In this document: piece after piece, positions 1 to 11,985 of the stretch
How positions within the stretch are numbered: position 1 is the stretch's first letter
Layout of the letters: every line of letters starts with the position of its first letter
Assembly (NCBI GenBank): GCA_944470555.2
Contig: OX104128.1
Span: forward strand, 46,793,920-46,857,919
Length of the DNA stretch: 64,000 bases
DNA from: Heterobilharzia americana
Lineage: Eukaryota > Platyhelminthes > Trematoda > Strigeidida > Schistosomatidae
Reading direction: 5' to 3'
The notes under the pieces: generated by a model
Databases searched by the model: none
Told to the model about the DNA's origin: nothing
Seen by the model: only the letters and a program-made list of their open reading frames with translations
Program-made: the position numbers and the translations under genes

Positions 1-339
1 TGATGAGTGTCTGTAGTTTGTTGGAAATCCCTTTCGTAACGCCTCAAGTTTCTGAGCCATACAGAAGCACTGACATGAAGTTGGTGTTGAAAATCCAGAT
101 ATTGTTCACGCTTCATGCTGACTCGAGTGCAGCAGATCTCCACACTGGTCTCACATTAATGAAAGCCTGTCTTGCTTTTCAGATCCTGACTTTCACGTCC
201 TCGTCCGTGCCACCTCTAGCTGAAGCGATGCTGCCTAGATGGGTGAAGGAGGCTACTTCTTTCAAGTTTCTCCAGTTGATGGTGATTGGTGCTTGTTGTT
301 GCTGGTGGTATTGGTTGGGTATCATCATCACCACTATCT

Positions 340-1120
340 TCTCTACGTGCACCTGAAGTCCCGTCTTCGCTGCCTCACCTCTTCTGTCAACTTGTTAGTC
401 TTTGCCCGTAGATCTTCAAGTTTGTGTGACATTAGGCATAGGTCATGGGTGATAGAAGACAACCTTGTTTTACTCTTTTCTTCACTTCGAAAGCATTACT
501 GAGCTTCCCATTGTGAATTATTTGGCATGTGTCGTCTTCATATAAGTGTTGAATGAGATTGATAAAGCTTTGTCTGTGGTATTTCATAGTGTTGAAGCAA
601 CTGTCTGCTAAATTACTTGTCGGTCGACGCTATCGGAGGCCTTCTCAAAATCAATGAAGTTGAGTTGAAGATCCTGTTGACTGCCATTCTATACTCTGTC
701 CTATGATGATGCATAGCATAGCGTTGCAATTTGGTCTGCACATGATTTGTACTTCCTGAAGCCAGCCAATCAGCCTGTTCCGGTCGTAGTTCTGAATCCA
801 GCACATCCTCTGGTCTCTCCAGGATGATGCGGCCTAATATCTTGCTTAGGGTGGACACAGGCGTGATTCCATGCCAGTCCTTGCGAAAGCTTACGTCACC
901 GTTCTTGGGGAGATTGACAAGTTAGCCCTTCTTCCAATTACCAGTTACCTTCTCTTCCTTCCAGACGTTTTGCAATAGCGGTATGAGAATGTCCGCTGTT
1001 GTCTCTCCGTCCACTCTCAGTGCTTCTGTTGGGATCCCATCTGGTCCTGCTGCTTTCCCACACTTCAGTAGCCATATTACCCTCAGGACTTCGACTGTGG
1101 TCGGAGAACTTGTGTTCACT
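340..1120 (-). pseudogene. Reverse transcriptase domain remnant of RTE copy 1 (FADD box deleted)
   Basis: Frames at 922-1,119 and 613-858 (minus) give the RT entry blocks LLKCGKAAGPDGIP and LSKILGRIILERPEDVLDS, matching copies 2 and 3. The sequence then runs from the block for LSPM directly into the block for LCLMSHKLED. The stretch that carries the catalytic FADD in copy 3 (53,700-53,711) is missing at a TCAT junction at 443-446. The loss is 109 bp, so it also shifts the frame. No RT activity is possible from this copy. Confidence 0.85.
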
Positions 1121-1849
1121 TGTAGTTTTATGGCTGGGATGCAGGTGGTATTTCTGGACGAAGTGCAGGTGGTGGTGATGGTCGGTTCAAGAGTTATTTG
1201 AAGTGGTCAGCCCATCGTTTCCCTCCTTCCTCTTCTTTCATTATTAGATTTCCTTCATCATCTATAACTGGTTTCGTCTGTGTTGATTTCTTACATCCCA
1301 GATACTAACCTGGTTATTTTGATAAAGTGTTGTCAGGTCTCTGTCTCTCCTACATCCAGCCTGTTCTGCTTCACTTGCCAGTGTATCGTGGAGAGAAGTG
1401 TCTCTTTCCTTTCCGTGCACTCTTCTTCACTTCTTTGTCCACTGTGTTGTTTTATACATTGTACTCAATTCCACTTCTCGTCGTTGAGCATCCTTGCACT
1501 GCACTGCTTTATCTTCTGCTTCACCATCCTCCTCTCCTCTCCTCTATCAGCTTCCATGTGTCTGTCGAGATCCATTACATTCCTTATCTTCTTCCTTCTT
1601 CCTTCCTAATACGGTTATGCAGGTTTCTTTCCCATCTCTTTCAAAGACTTCCAGTGTTCTGTCACACAGATTTCTTCAGAGATGTTGCTCGATATCTCCC
1701 ATTTTGTCTTGATGACTGGCTGACGTGAGGATGTTCTTTGTAGTTTCGTACTTCAGTTTCTGCTCTCGGTATTGAACTTGAACTGTGGTCTATCGCCAAT
1801 TTCCTTGAAGGCTTTCAACTTGATTTGGAAGATTCTTTGCACTAGATAG

Positions 1850-2640
1850 TGAGAGGTGTCAACCTACACCTTATCCTCTTCCTGATCTTGTGTCAAGTAG
1901 GCTGCGTCTCCACTCTCTTCACATTGAGATGAAGTCGATCTGATTTTCGATGTAGTGTGTCCTGGTGTCTGGTGAAATCCATATCGCTCACTCTGTGGAG
2001 ATCCTTCTGCTTGAACACAGTGCCTCGCCTCCAATCACCAAATCGTTGAATGCACAAAATTCTGTTAATAATTCTCCATTCTCATTCAACATTTCACCGG
2101 GCGCTTCCCTACGCACGGTTGGTTCTCTTCTTGTGTTATCCACTCTTAGTTTGACATTCATGTCACCCATCAGAAATCTGATGTCGCCAACTGAGGTCTT
2201 GTCATGTGCTGATTGCAGTTGTCTGTGGAATTCCTCCTTCTTCTCTTCATCTGCATTATTTGTAGGTGCATAGCGTAGCATTGTTCATTTGTGACTTCGC
2301 GTCCCTTCTGAGTTGAACCTTGCTGTCATGATGCTGGAGGAGATCGGTTCTCACTGCATGAGAGCCTTCGATGTTCTTGGGAGAGGTATATGATGATAGC
2401 CACTCCGAAACTCAGTGTGCTCGTGGTTGTCGTCTGGGTGACAATATTGGAGCAGATTATTGATTGTCCAGTTAACAGTTTGGAGAGTCCACTCCCATTC
2501 CAATCAACCTGCTTTTGCAAATTCCTAACACTTCAATGTGATAACTTCTCATCTCGTTTGCAATATGGGCAGCCTTGCTAGGTTCAAACATGGTGTGCAC
2601 ATCCAATGTCCCCAGGTTTACTTTCGCTTCCATCGAGGGA
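1850..2640 (-). pseudogene. APE-like endonuclease domain remnant of RTE copy 1
   Basis: The longest open stretch (1,988-2,281, minus) carries the RTE endonuclease signature YAPTNNADEEKKEEF and then FLMGDMNVKLRVDN, equivalent to the ILMGDMNAKLGGDN block of copy 3. The family uses this domain to nick the target DNA and prime reverse transcription. Upstream, near 2,326-2,520, another frame gives the WNGSGLSKL block. Frameshifts separate the pieces, and no continuous frame spans the domain. The domain identity is firm. The gene is dead. Confidence 0.85.
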
Positions 2641-2887
2641 GAGAAGGTACGTCGAGCAACTGGCTTCCGTAAGACAGGCTTTCACCAACTGGCGTCATTT
2701 CACCTCTCCGATTCCAGTGAGGAATAAATTTGTTTTTCTTTTTTTATATTTTGCTTGTGCTTTGAAGTTTATTTAGCGGTTGGATTTGTTTTCTGTGGTA
2801 TGGTTGCTGGGCGTAGGCCCAACCTACCCTGTTTACCCGGGTTTAGAATGGGCTAGTAACTAGTGTACTAGTTAACGGGACGAGGTT

Positions 2888-5503
2888 CATATTCTGATTA
2901 GTCTCCATTATTTATCACAGCTTTGTTTTTGATTTTTAATAATAGCTGATATATTGATATATTTTGTTGTGATGCCTTGCAAACCACTTTTAACTATGAA
3001 ATCCTAACACAAGTAAGGTGCATGACTTTGCGGTTGTACGTCTTTGAGAATGAGGTAGCAGAAGAGTGACTCATCACTGAAATACCTGTTCCTACATTGA
3101 AATTTGTTTCCTGAAATTGCAGGGATATAGGTATAACTAATGTGAATTCCGCTTGTGAATTAGGAGATGCATACGCTATACAATAAAAAGTGGTCTATAA
3201 AAGGCGGAATTCATTAGCGGAAATATGTTGCAAATAAATCTTTAAACAATCGATCCATATGACTTCCTTTGCACAATCAGAACAGTATTCAAATGAATTG
3301 AACATAACATCAGCTTTACATATTTTCCACATTACAGTACTGTTTCATATTATTAGTGAAGCTTGTTAAATTTCTGTATTGGAAAGCTTTTTTTGCACAG
3401 TAAATTTATATTTTCATTCATCATGTCATAGAACATAGGATGTTTTTCATCAAAGCCTTTTGTCTAAAGTTTGCAGATTTTATTTCACTTATAACAGTTT
3501 AAAAAGGTGAGTAACTGTCATTATATGGTTCAAACACTAAGGAGACTGGTCACCTTGAATGTATTTAGGGGGTTTTGCAGTAACCAATCAAGCTGGCACT
3601 ATCAATTGCTTTCTCAAGCTGGTTGAAGATTTTCAGGAAGTTATGATGCTTATGTGGAGAAGAAGGTCAGCTGTGTTCTCAGTTATAGCACCTGAAATAA
3701 TATTTGTGGACACTACTGATCTTAGGTCATAAGGATGATGATTGAAACTTTAACAGAAACCTGGATTGTTGCAGGGTTCAAATTAGTGTCTGAGAGATTG
3801 TTGCATCGGGTCCTCACCATCTTCTTTACGAGATCTAGCTGCTGATTCATTTTCAAACCCACTTTAACTACCATGTATCTTTACCAGGTGTTTTTTTCAA
3901 ATTAAAAAAATGCAGCACCTGACAGTAGGTTTATTCGATCATGCTTCATTTAGTGGGTACCGTGGAATCTGATAAATGCAGGTTATAAATAATACAAAAT
4001 AAGAATTTCACTTTAGACACCAAAGAAGTCGCTATAGTGTCAAATGACGTCATAAAGTTATTTTACTGTAGCTGAAGAAAAATTCACAAAACACTTATCT
4101 TTTTAAGACTGCTTAGGTCTTGAAGCCTTGGTGAGATACGCTACACCATAAGTTACACGGGTGATATTAAACATTATTTGAACAATAAACAATATTTAGA
4201 ATGTTTCTATCTAAGGGTATGTAAGCACACAGATCGATTTCCTCCAGTTTTTTTCTTCAAGTTGAAAAAAGCTTATATGTGTTGCAATGAACATTATTCC
4301 CAACACTGATACCAATCTACATACGACACAATATAATCAAAAACTCTACCAAAGCCGGTGGTTGAAAAAATGATTTGAGCTCACTACTGAGGTCATTAAT
4401 AAAGGTCTTGGTGGTGGTATGTTCAAGATATCGTGAAGCAATCTCAACTCATACCAACCGGTATCTTTTCCTTTACCGGCTGCGAACGAAAGCCTAGGTT
4501 TAGAGTCAGTCGACCAGAATTTCGACCGGTGATATAAAGATCATAGATTCACACGTTATCGTATTAGCCGGGTGGTATCCAAAGTAGATCCTGTTGATAC
4601 TAGAGTTGGATAGTTGCAAAAAGCCACTCACCTGTGAGAAATATCAACATATATCAAACAGTTTGTAATTCATTTGTAAATTAGTCATTTTATTTTAGGT
4701 ATACCGACCCGTGTAAGTCACCCAGTCAGACTCAGGTAATCTGAACAATTAGGGTGTGTGAGCTGAATTTGTCTGTGTATACCGCTAATGGGCCCGGCCC
4801 TAAATGCGCAACACTGCCGTTCAATCGATCACACTGATCCGGCCATTGAAATCTACAGACCAGTTAGAGGGATTTCAAACTAAGTTGTTTAGTAGTATAT
4901 TCCTTTGTTATGTTGCACACTGACTTTTCTCATAAGATCAGCATTCATTTGTCGTGTCCTAAAAATATCGTATTGTTAGTCATTACAATTGCATAAGCGC
5001 GTTTGATGAACATCTCTCACTAGAATTCTGTATTAATAATAACCAAGTCTTTTCCTTAAGTTAGAAGAAAGTTTATCTGTAGACCATCTTCATTCAAAAA
5101 ATGACAATGGCATAGCAGCCACTATCACTTTTGGAATCAATATTCAGAATAGTGTAATAAATCACAGTTTCTTTCCTAATAAACTTGATTTCACTGTAAA
5201 ATCGTATACAGTTCAAATGAAATTTGGTTTGAGCTAAATGTGAAAACTAATTGTGGATAGAATTACCATTTGAAACGTGTTTATAACAAAGCCATATAAA
5301 AACACTGAAGATGAAGAACAGAAATGAAGAAGATCAGCTGGATTCTACTTAAGTAAACCATCAAACAGTCAATTATCTCTATAAAGAACGAAACACCTGG
5401 CTTATGCTCTATTTGCTTCATCAACAAAGAAGGCTGACTTTCTTGAAAACATGGCTAATCAAGTGAATCCATAACTTTTTATTCTGATAATTTACATGTT
5501 TGT
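2888..5503. other. AT-rich stretch without a supportable gene
   Basis: Both strands are full of stop codons, and I recognise no domain or repeat family. The only oddity is a short GC-rich palindromic run, GGGCCCGGCCC, at 4,790-4,800. It stands out from its AT-rich surroundings but has no assignable role. Confidence 0.6.
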
Positions 5504-5570
5504 GGCTAGCAGAGGATTTCAAGACGCGCTTTTCATCCTGCTTGAAACTCGTCAGCCGTATGAACAAGTA
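5504..5570 (-). repeat. Smalpha-like hammerhead ribozyme fragment
   Basis: Read on the minus strand, this matches the schistosome Smalpha hammerhead layout: CTGACGAG (plus 5,548-5,555), a short stem-loop, AGGATGAAAAG, then a TTGAAATCC block and GCTAGCC. The CUGANGA and GAAA core boxes are kept. The stem I strand is partly changed. The tRNA-like head that normally precedes the ribozyme is not recognisable here, so this is a 3' fragment of a unit. Activity is not shown. Confidence 0.7.
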
Positions 5571-5861
5571 AATCAGCGAATAGTAATGAACCCATAACTG
5601 TTTACTCACTAAATGTGAACAGGATACTTTTCTAATCTTCGATTTTTAATGCCTCTTTTAGAATTGATAAGAAAATCGGTACACACTGACACAAGTGAGC
5701 TTTTTTTGCAGTTCACTTATTTTCATTGCTTGGCGTAGTTGAATATCTGTCCGTTTAGTACCCTCTTACTTTTTAATTACTTCATGATTATAGCTTAGGC
5801 AGTAACAATATGAATTTGCATCATGTTATCTGAAATTAGACACTTTAAAAAAGCATAACTT

Positions 5862-6257
5862 AAAGCAAGCAACGAATGTGAAAAAGCAGGATTTAATGAT
5901 TTCATAAATTTCAGTAGTACTCGCCAGCTGGATACTCTACATTATTATCATTATTGTTATTATAACTATTTCCCTACCCGAAATCCACTGTTATCCGGAC
6001 TAAAGTAACGTATCCCTAACCCATTCAATTTTGAATATCTATTTCTATCCTTTGCATTATCATTTGACTCGTAAATCTGTTCACTTCTATGTTGCAATAC
6101 CTAAATCTGTCTCAACCTACGTTATATTTGTATGTTCTTTTCTATTGTTTAACGGCATATATATTCAAGTATGTAGAGTATCCAACTGATGAGTACTACT
6201 AAAATTTATGACTACATTAAATCCTGCTTTTTTCACATTCGTTGCTTTTTTTAACTT
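5862..6257. mobile_element. MITE-like element with long terminal inverted repeats
   Basis: The ends, about 5,862-5,943 and 6,168-6,257, are inverted copies of each other over roughly 80 bp, at about 90% identity by eye. Both carry GCAACGAATGTG near the outside, then AGCAGGATTTAATG, then AGTAGTACTC and GGATACTCTAC. The 225 bp between them is AT-rich and has no ORF. A compact element with long inverted ends and no coding capacity is typical of a MITE or foldback DNA transposon. I could not find a convincing target-site duplication; both outer edges run into TAA/TTA-rich sequence. No second copy was seen in the window. Confidence 0.6.
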
Positions 6258-6894
6258 TGTATCGGGAAACAAATGATTTCAAAGGCATAACGGACTGGAA
6301 TTACTGAATGCGTTGAACGTATGTAACGTTTGTAAAAGCAGTGAGACCCTTAAATGACTCTTCATTTTAATCTTCAGTAGGCTTCAAGAATAACACCAGA
6401 TGATAAGTGTTAAAATCAGATTGTAAGAACAGCCTTTGTATCGAAAGTAATCTTATAAAAAATGTAATAGTTTCCCTGCTAACACAAATGCGCTTCGAAG
6501 AGGACTAACCTATTTGTGTTGAATGGTTTAGCAAAAAGCCAAATATGAGGTAATAATAACCCAAGACATACAACAACATAGATCAAAACTGGAAGCTTGG
6601 AAACCCCTACTTCAGTTTATGGTGAGTTCTGTTTATATGAAATATTACTAACAGAATAAATAGCTTTCATCAAAGCAAATATGTAAGCAGTAACTGTAAT
6701 ATTCATCAAAACTAGATATAAAGAAGAAGCTTATTATCTACCTTACATCCAAAAGAGATGCAATTTCCAAGAGAACAGTCACAAAAACCAAAGGAGCAAT
6801 GAGAAGGATCTTTTCTGCAGTTAAACATGTATCATTATACAATACAACAAGCTCACTAAGCGAGTCAAAATTGGGTAATTACCCTGCTCATTTC
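6258..6894. other. AT-rich stretch without a supportable gene
   Basis: I found no ORF of note, known repeat or RNA-like structure between the MITE-like element and the PLE relic. Confidence 0.5.
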
Positions 6895-7217
6895 ACTTAA
6901 AGCTGTATCAATCGTACGCACATGCAATTACAGTAATAACTACATTGAAAAGAACTGGGAGAAGGGTGTCCATTCGGTTCGCTGAGCATATCCCCAAGAG
7001 TCTGTGCTTGAGAAGAAATAAATTTCTAACCAGTACAATGAACAGATACCTTGCAAACGCCGGACATCAGGTTGAAACCTCGAGTGCCTTTACAGTAATT
7101 ACGGTAAGGGAAATTTCTGGATTAAAGTGAGTCAAGGAAGCGATTGCTATAAAACTCTTTCAACCTGATTTATGCATACAGAAGGAGAGTATGGTTAACT
7201 TCTCACTCCTGTGGTAA
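6895..7217 (+). pseudogene. Penelope-like element relic: GIY-YIG endonuclease and C-terminus
   Basis: The main frame gives RTGRRVSIRFAEHIPKSL, then MNRYLANAGHQVETSSAF, an in-frame TGA at 7,128-7,130, and in the same frame EAIAIKLFQPDLCIQKES with a natural stop at 7,215-7,217. A one-base frameshift near 6,948 joins this to an upstream TCNYSNNYIE segment. This order is the usual end of a PLE protein: a Cys-x-Cys-like motif, YIGRT, R-x-x-EH-x-P, then a C-terminal LCxQKE block. The GIY-YIG domain of PLEs cuts DNA for retrotransposition. Upstream RT sequence is not recognisable, so only the 3' end of the element survives. The identification rests on remembered family patterns; a profile search would settle it. 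Confidence 0.78.
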
Positions 7218-9032
7218 ATATTTCGTTTCATTTCTATTTTAATTGCATAACTCTATTTGTTTATTATTAGTATTTCTCCTATGATACATTTGTTGCTACT
7301 TCAACATTAATTCTCTTACACATTAGATGGATTATTAATGATTTCTTATTTGGAACACTAAATAGTCATGACTTTCCAAAAATGTTTGATGTTTCTGCAA
7401 GATGTAATACGAACCAATTATGTCTGAAAGATTGAATTTATGAATCAACACTTACTTTTCATAGAAAACTTCATGAAATCTTCAGTTTAACAGCAAACGA
7501 TTAAAATATATTTAACGACTAACATTTATAACCGAACTGCAGAAAAAATGACGTTCTATGCATGAGAATGTTTTATTTTTAATACTGACACTTGAAATCC
7601 CCTATGAACGTTTATTGGGTTATTATCTCTATAAGACTTCCAAAAATGATCTTTTTCTACACATAAATCGGTTCATCAGTATGCTTGACAAATATCAACT
7701 AGGACTGCAACACTAAAAGTCCTGGTTGATCTAAAGACGCAGAAAGGTCACAGAGTGTGCAATGATATGGCTTAATTTTTTTCTTTGTGTGCTCCATAGG
7801 CAAATTCCACATACAAAGAATAAAATCTTTGTCAACATAGGCAAGTTTATATGGAACAAAAACTTGGTTTCGAGTGTCTAAGCCAACTCTGATGAAGCAA
7901 ACTGGGTTTCAGTAATATTATGTAACCTCCAACCAGACTGCATGTTTTCCAGCTTGTTTTATCCTTTAATTTTAGTTGATTACTGAAGGCCGAAGGCTTA
8001 CTTTTACTCTTCTACGTGGTCGTATCTTGTTGTCTTATTCAGCTTTCAAGCTAATCGGACAATTGTATTTAATGTAAGTTAGCAACTGAGTAACACAAAA
8101 AGTGTAGCGAATGGATGCATATTTTGCATAAATATCACAAAATGTTCAATAATGGATTCAATATTCAATTATGTAGCAATTTTTGACGTTAAATTTACAT
8201 ATTGCTGAATTCTTAAGGATAAAATATTGGACATTGTTATACACTAGCGAAACTGCTATCAATGTTTCTTAACTGTAACAACAAATTGATTAGTACAATC
8301 GAATTCCATTACATAGTTTTGATTTCAAAATGTCATCAGATTCCATCCTTTTTAGAAAGTAAACGTGTTTCTAGTGGAAAAAACATTCCCTCGTGAACAA
8401 AGTGCTTCTCAACGTTTTATATTGACGTTTTAGATTAGTCAAGTTCCAATATTTTCTGAAAAAATAGCTTAACAACTAAAGTTCAGAAAATTTGGAAGAA
8501 AAATTAGGTTTCTGCTGCTGTAGGTTTCCCAATGAAGAAAACAAGCGCTTATTTATCTAGTCAACTTCCCTCATACATTCATAACAAGTAATTTCAGATG
8601 AACGCTACCTAAATGGTAAACCTATGCCATTATCATCATCATTATCATGCCTTTAACTACAAAACTACAAAACTAGGAACTAATGGTTTTTCAAAAAATC
8701 TGCCTGCGTATATCATATACTAACCGAATTTAAATGCTGCGGTTTTTAAAAATGTTACATTTAGGACACGCAGGAAAAAAGGCTATCTAGTATTTTTTTT
8801 GCATGTAGTTTATGGATTAAATATATATCCTTAGCGTAATTTATAGGTCGTGCCATAAGAATTTTATAATTCTATCCATGAGGAATGTTTGAGAAGATTA
8901 GCTTTTCTTTACATTAGTTTGGCAGTTAAAGGTTCATTAAGATTACCATAAAAAAGATGGATTTTATTTCTAAGGAGGAAATCATGCTTTCTCAGTCTTT
9001 TCTTCTGTATTCATTTGGTTGTGAAAGGATAG
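7218..9032. other. AT-rich stretch without a supportable gene
   Basis: I recognise no gene, RNA or repeat on either strand. The sequence is low in GC and dense in stops. Confidence 0.5.
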
Positions 9033-9371
9033 TATTCTTGTGGTCAGTATTCGTTTTCGAATGTCAAAGTGTGGTGGACATACAACTACAGTTTCTCAAT
9101 TAAAAATCCATCATATAGAAGGAATTCTCAGTCAAGTGTTATTAGTTCACGTCGGTTAGAGTACAGATCCAGTTATTCACGACTTGCATCTGGCAATAAT
9201 CTGTCACTACAAAGTGAAGTGAAGTTCGACAGGCAGAAGTTTAACACCATACGTTTGAACATTTTCCTAGGAAATTGTTCGCTTCCAAGAATCGAATCTG
9301 GCTTTTATGGTAGGTGCCGAATAAGCTGGCTGGCAATTGACATAAACAGCATATTTTATTTCAGTGATTAA
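9033..9371 (+). other. Open frame of unknown nature, possible exon
   Basis: A 112-codon frame is open from after a TAG at 9,030 to a TAA at 9,369-9,371. Its composition is protein-like: serine- and arginine-rich early (SSVISSRRLEYRSSYSR) and mixed later (RQKFNTIRLNIFLGN). It has no ATG near its start. An AG at 9,046-9,047 and a GTAGGT at about 9,310 could be splice acceptor and donor, giving a 262-bp internal exon. I recognise no domain. A frame of this length can arise by chance in 64 kb of AT-rich DNA, so this is only a candidate. Confidence 0.15.
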
Positions 9372-10319
9372 TTAGGAAGAATAATGAAGCAGTTGAAAAG
9401 CACTACACACTAGCTTCAAATTCAACAAGATGACTGAACTTCTGACTACGAATAATGCTCAATTCAGGACTTAATATCAGGCGCTGTCGGTAACCGTTTT
9501 AAAAACCTTCTTTCACCAAATGGATTTTGAGAGGTTTTCTAACTATTCAAATCACTTGTTTAACTCATCTTCAAATTTACAAGTACCCCAAGAATAGTTT
9601 CATTTTTTAATGGTCTGTTTGCTTAGTTACGATTCTTCAAACAGTTTCTGAATTACTCTTCAGTGTTTTCCTTGTTTTCTAAGTGGTAAGTAGGAGTATG
9701 ACTAGAACGTTTCATAAATAATTTTCAATTTCTTTTCGTTTTAATTGTTTTCTACTAGTAAGTCACGTAAATAAATATTTATTGGAATGTCAAATATTTT
9801 CTTCTCTGAATGTAAATTATTTCTATAAGTTGATATCCAAAACAACACAACATTAATCATACTTTAAGACAACAAATTCCATTAATCTGCAGAATAACAT
9901 TAGCTTTAAATAAACAATCAAAGAGGAACAATTTTTTCTTTTTTTCGTCTTTCGTCAAAGATATGTCGAGCAAAATATAAAGGTTTTCACTTCCTTGTAA
10001 TTAATAAGTGGAGGATAATTCTTTAACGATCGCAAACTCACAACTAATAATCTAAGTGGTAATATAAAATGCAAGCTAAACCAACTGAGTAGTGAGAACC
10101 GGCTGTTGACCAGATTTCGATTTTACTTCAATCACTAAATGTTTTCCATAGCTGCCATATGAATTTATGATGCATTGTGACTGCTTGATCGTATTCATAC
10201 TGTCTGCTCAGTAAGGACTTTTTATACCACTCCAAATCTCCTTGATTTTCATTTTATTTTCAGTCATCACCCATTATCAATACAAGTCAGCCACATCACG
10301 GCTACCCCAGATAGTTAAG

Positions 10320-10320
<1 letters not shown>
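9372..10320. other. AT-rich stretch without a supportable gene
   Basis: I recognise nothing here beyond AT-rich unique-looking sequence. Confidence 0.5.

Positions 10321-10371
<51 letters not shown>
10321..10371. repeat. (TA)n microsatellite
   Basis: About 25 uninterrupted TA dinucleotides are directly visible. Such tracts are slippage-prone and can extrude cruciforms. The copy number here should be treated as approximate in any assembly. Confidence 0.97.
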
Positions 10372-10374
<3 letters not shown>

Positions 10375-11404
10375 TTTAGGATTATTACAGCTGAGCTCGC
10401 ACGTAACTACATTCAGTTTATCTACCTAAATTTTTTTGAATAACCCATTATACAAAGGTACCACTGCTTGAGTTGTTTTCCGCATAGTAACACAACCCTA
10501 ACTAGTCAATGAGATGAAGGTGTTCCGTTCCCTTTTGAACAGAAGTGTGGCTGAATGACTTTAAAAACAGATGGGATGTGAAACTTTGATAATCGAAGGT
10601 TTGAGACAGCTGTCTTTATGTTTATCTAAGTATATTATGGAAACGGGTCTCAAAATTAGTGTTCAATTAGCTTTCAATGTTTTATGTGGAAACAGTTGGG
10701 GAAGCATACTATGATTTGTGGAAGAAATAGCCATTCGTAAGTCAGAACTATCCTGACGTGTACGATTCTTACACTTCATCTACTTTGGTAAACTTTATTT
10801 TCTTACGAAGCTCAATAGCTTCTATGTCACTTTTCCCTTTTCTTCCCATTTTTCTTAATTTTAATCCTCTATTGTTTGAATTTTTCTATTTTCCCTACTA
10901 TTTTCTGGCTTTATATGAACCGGTTTGTTTGAAGTGTGTTATGCAAATTCATCACATTGTTCATATAAACTCCGTCTTCGAACTACTCCATCTAGAAAGG
11001 AAGTACTTCGATGCACTATGTCCTTCTACATAATTGCTTAATAATGATTTTTAAGTGAAATACTTACTCGAATGTTAACGTAACTCCTTGTTTTGTGTGC
11101 AATACTCGAAGTGTGTAGATTTTTATACGTATAAACAAATATACATACATTTATTTGAGTATTTAATTAATTTAAAACAACATAACAAAAACATATTTCT
11201 TATAGAAAGCATAAAAGCTGCAAGATATATTTACATTCTTAAATAACTAATCAAAATCCCAATTCCCATTAGTTTCATATCCCTTTATTTCCCTTCGACA
11301 CCAACAGTAATTTTTGAATTTATTGTGATTTCATTTGTTCTTATCAGTCGAAACGTTTTTGAGTTCGTAAGTTTCAGAAGAGACAAATGTTTGTTTGTGT
11401 TTGT
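10372..11404. other. AT-rich stretch without a supportable gene
   Basis: A 91-codon frame at 10,758-11,033 (+) is rich in Phe and Leu and looks like a chance AT-rich frame. No domain or repeat is recognised. Confidence 0.5.
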
Positions 11405-11423
11405 GGGTGGGTGTGTGGGTGGG
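11405..11423 (+). other. G-quadruplex-forming motif
   Basis: Four GGG runs are spaced by T, TGTGT and T, fitting the G3-N1-G3-N5-G3-N1-G3 pattern. It lies in a GT-rich patch within otherwise AT-rich DNA, with no gene nearby whose promoter it could serve. Confidence 0.75.
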
Positions 11424-11573
11424 TGCATATCAATTTTTAAGGGATAGAATAAAATATGCGTTGACATGTACAGAAAAATTTATATGGTAATCAGACATGA
11501 TTAGTTTTGTCATATTTCCATATTTATTAGAAACTTTCTGGTATGGAATTAAAAGCCTCCATTTTAACCAAGA

Positions 11574-11592
11574 CTATATATATATATATATG
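11574..11592. repeat. Short (AT)n microsatellite
   Basis: About nine AT dinucleotides are directly visible. Confidence 0.85.
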
Positions 11593-11680
11593 CGGTGATA
11601 CATTTGACGGAAAACCAGAGTATAATCGATGTTTAAGGCTGGTTATAATTAAATATTATTCAAACAAAATTGAAACTCAG

Positions 11681-11985
11681 GTAACATCGAGGCACCCGTG
11701 CAGAAACCCATATGCCAATAGAGACTTGTCGGTTTGGTCCAATCAACGACAGGATAATAGTAGCGACATTATAAATATCTAAACCAGTCGTACAAAAGGT
11801 GTGTATTGTGATTCAGTGGCCTAATAGATAACGCTCAGGAGTTTGAAGCGACCGGTAGTGAGTCTGAGTCCTAGTGTGAATAACTTCGCCAACTCAGAAG
11901 TAGGTATATTCGGCTGACGACTACCAAACAGGATGAAACACGCGTGCTTAATTCTCCAGCTAGCCACTATCCATCACTCAAATAT
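11681..11985 (+). repeat. Near-complete Smalpha-like SINE/satellite unit with hammerhead
   Basis: One unit is visible from end to end. A 5' block (11,681-11,760) contains CCATATGCCAATAGAGACTTG. A tRNA-like, pol III-type head follows at 11,813-11,875, with a box-A-like GGCCTAATAGATAACGC and a degenerate box-B region TCTGAGTCC. A hammerhead-like 3' part occupies 11,905-11,975, with CTGACGA at 11,914-11,920 and GAAAC at 11,935-11,939. It ends in GCTAGCCACTATCC. This is the arrangement of schistosome Smalpha repeats, whose transcripts self-cleave. The CUGANGA and GAAA boxes are intact, but the stem I strands and the cleavage-site side have drifted, so activity is doubtful. The unit encodes no protein and would need an outside reverse transcriptase to spread. 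Confidence 0.82.

Larger units (their letters stand above)
1..2887 (-). mobile_element. RTE-clade (SR2-like) non-LTR retrotransposon, copy 1, 3' end outside window
   Basis: Read on the minus strand, this is an RTE-type LINE. A short 5' leader at about 2,887-2,640 precedes an APE-like endonuclease (about 2,640-1,850), a linker, and an RT domain that reaches the left window edge. It aligns block by block with the complete copy at 52,884-56,135. Both 5' ends (at 2,887 and 56,135) finish in the same bases, AACCTCG when read in the element direction. About 380 bp of the 3' end lie left of base 1. The reading frame is broken many times. Near 443-446 the copy lacks 109 bp that encode the FADD catalytic box in the complete copy, and the copy at 18,688 has the identical loss. 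It cannot encode an active reverse transcriptase. Confidence 0.93.
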
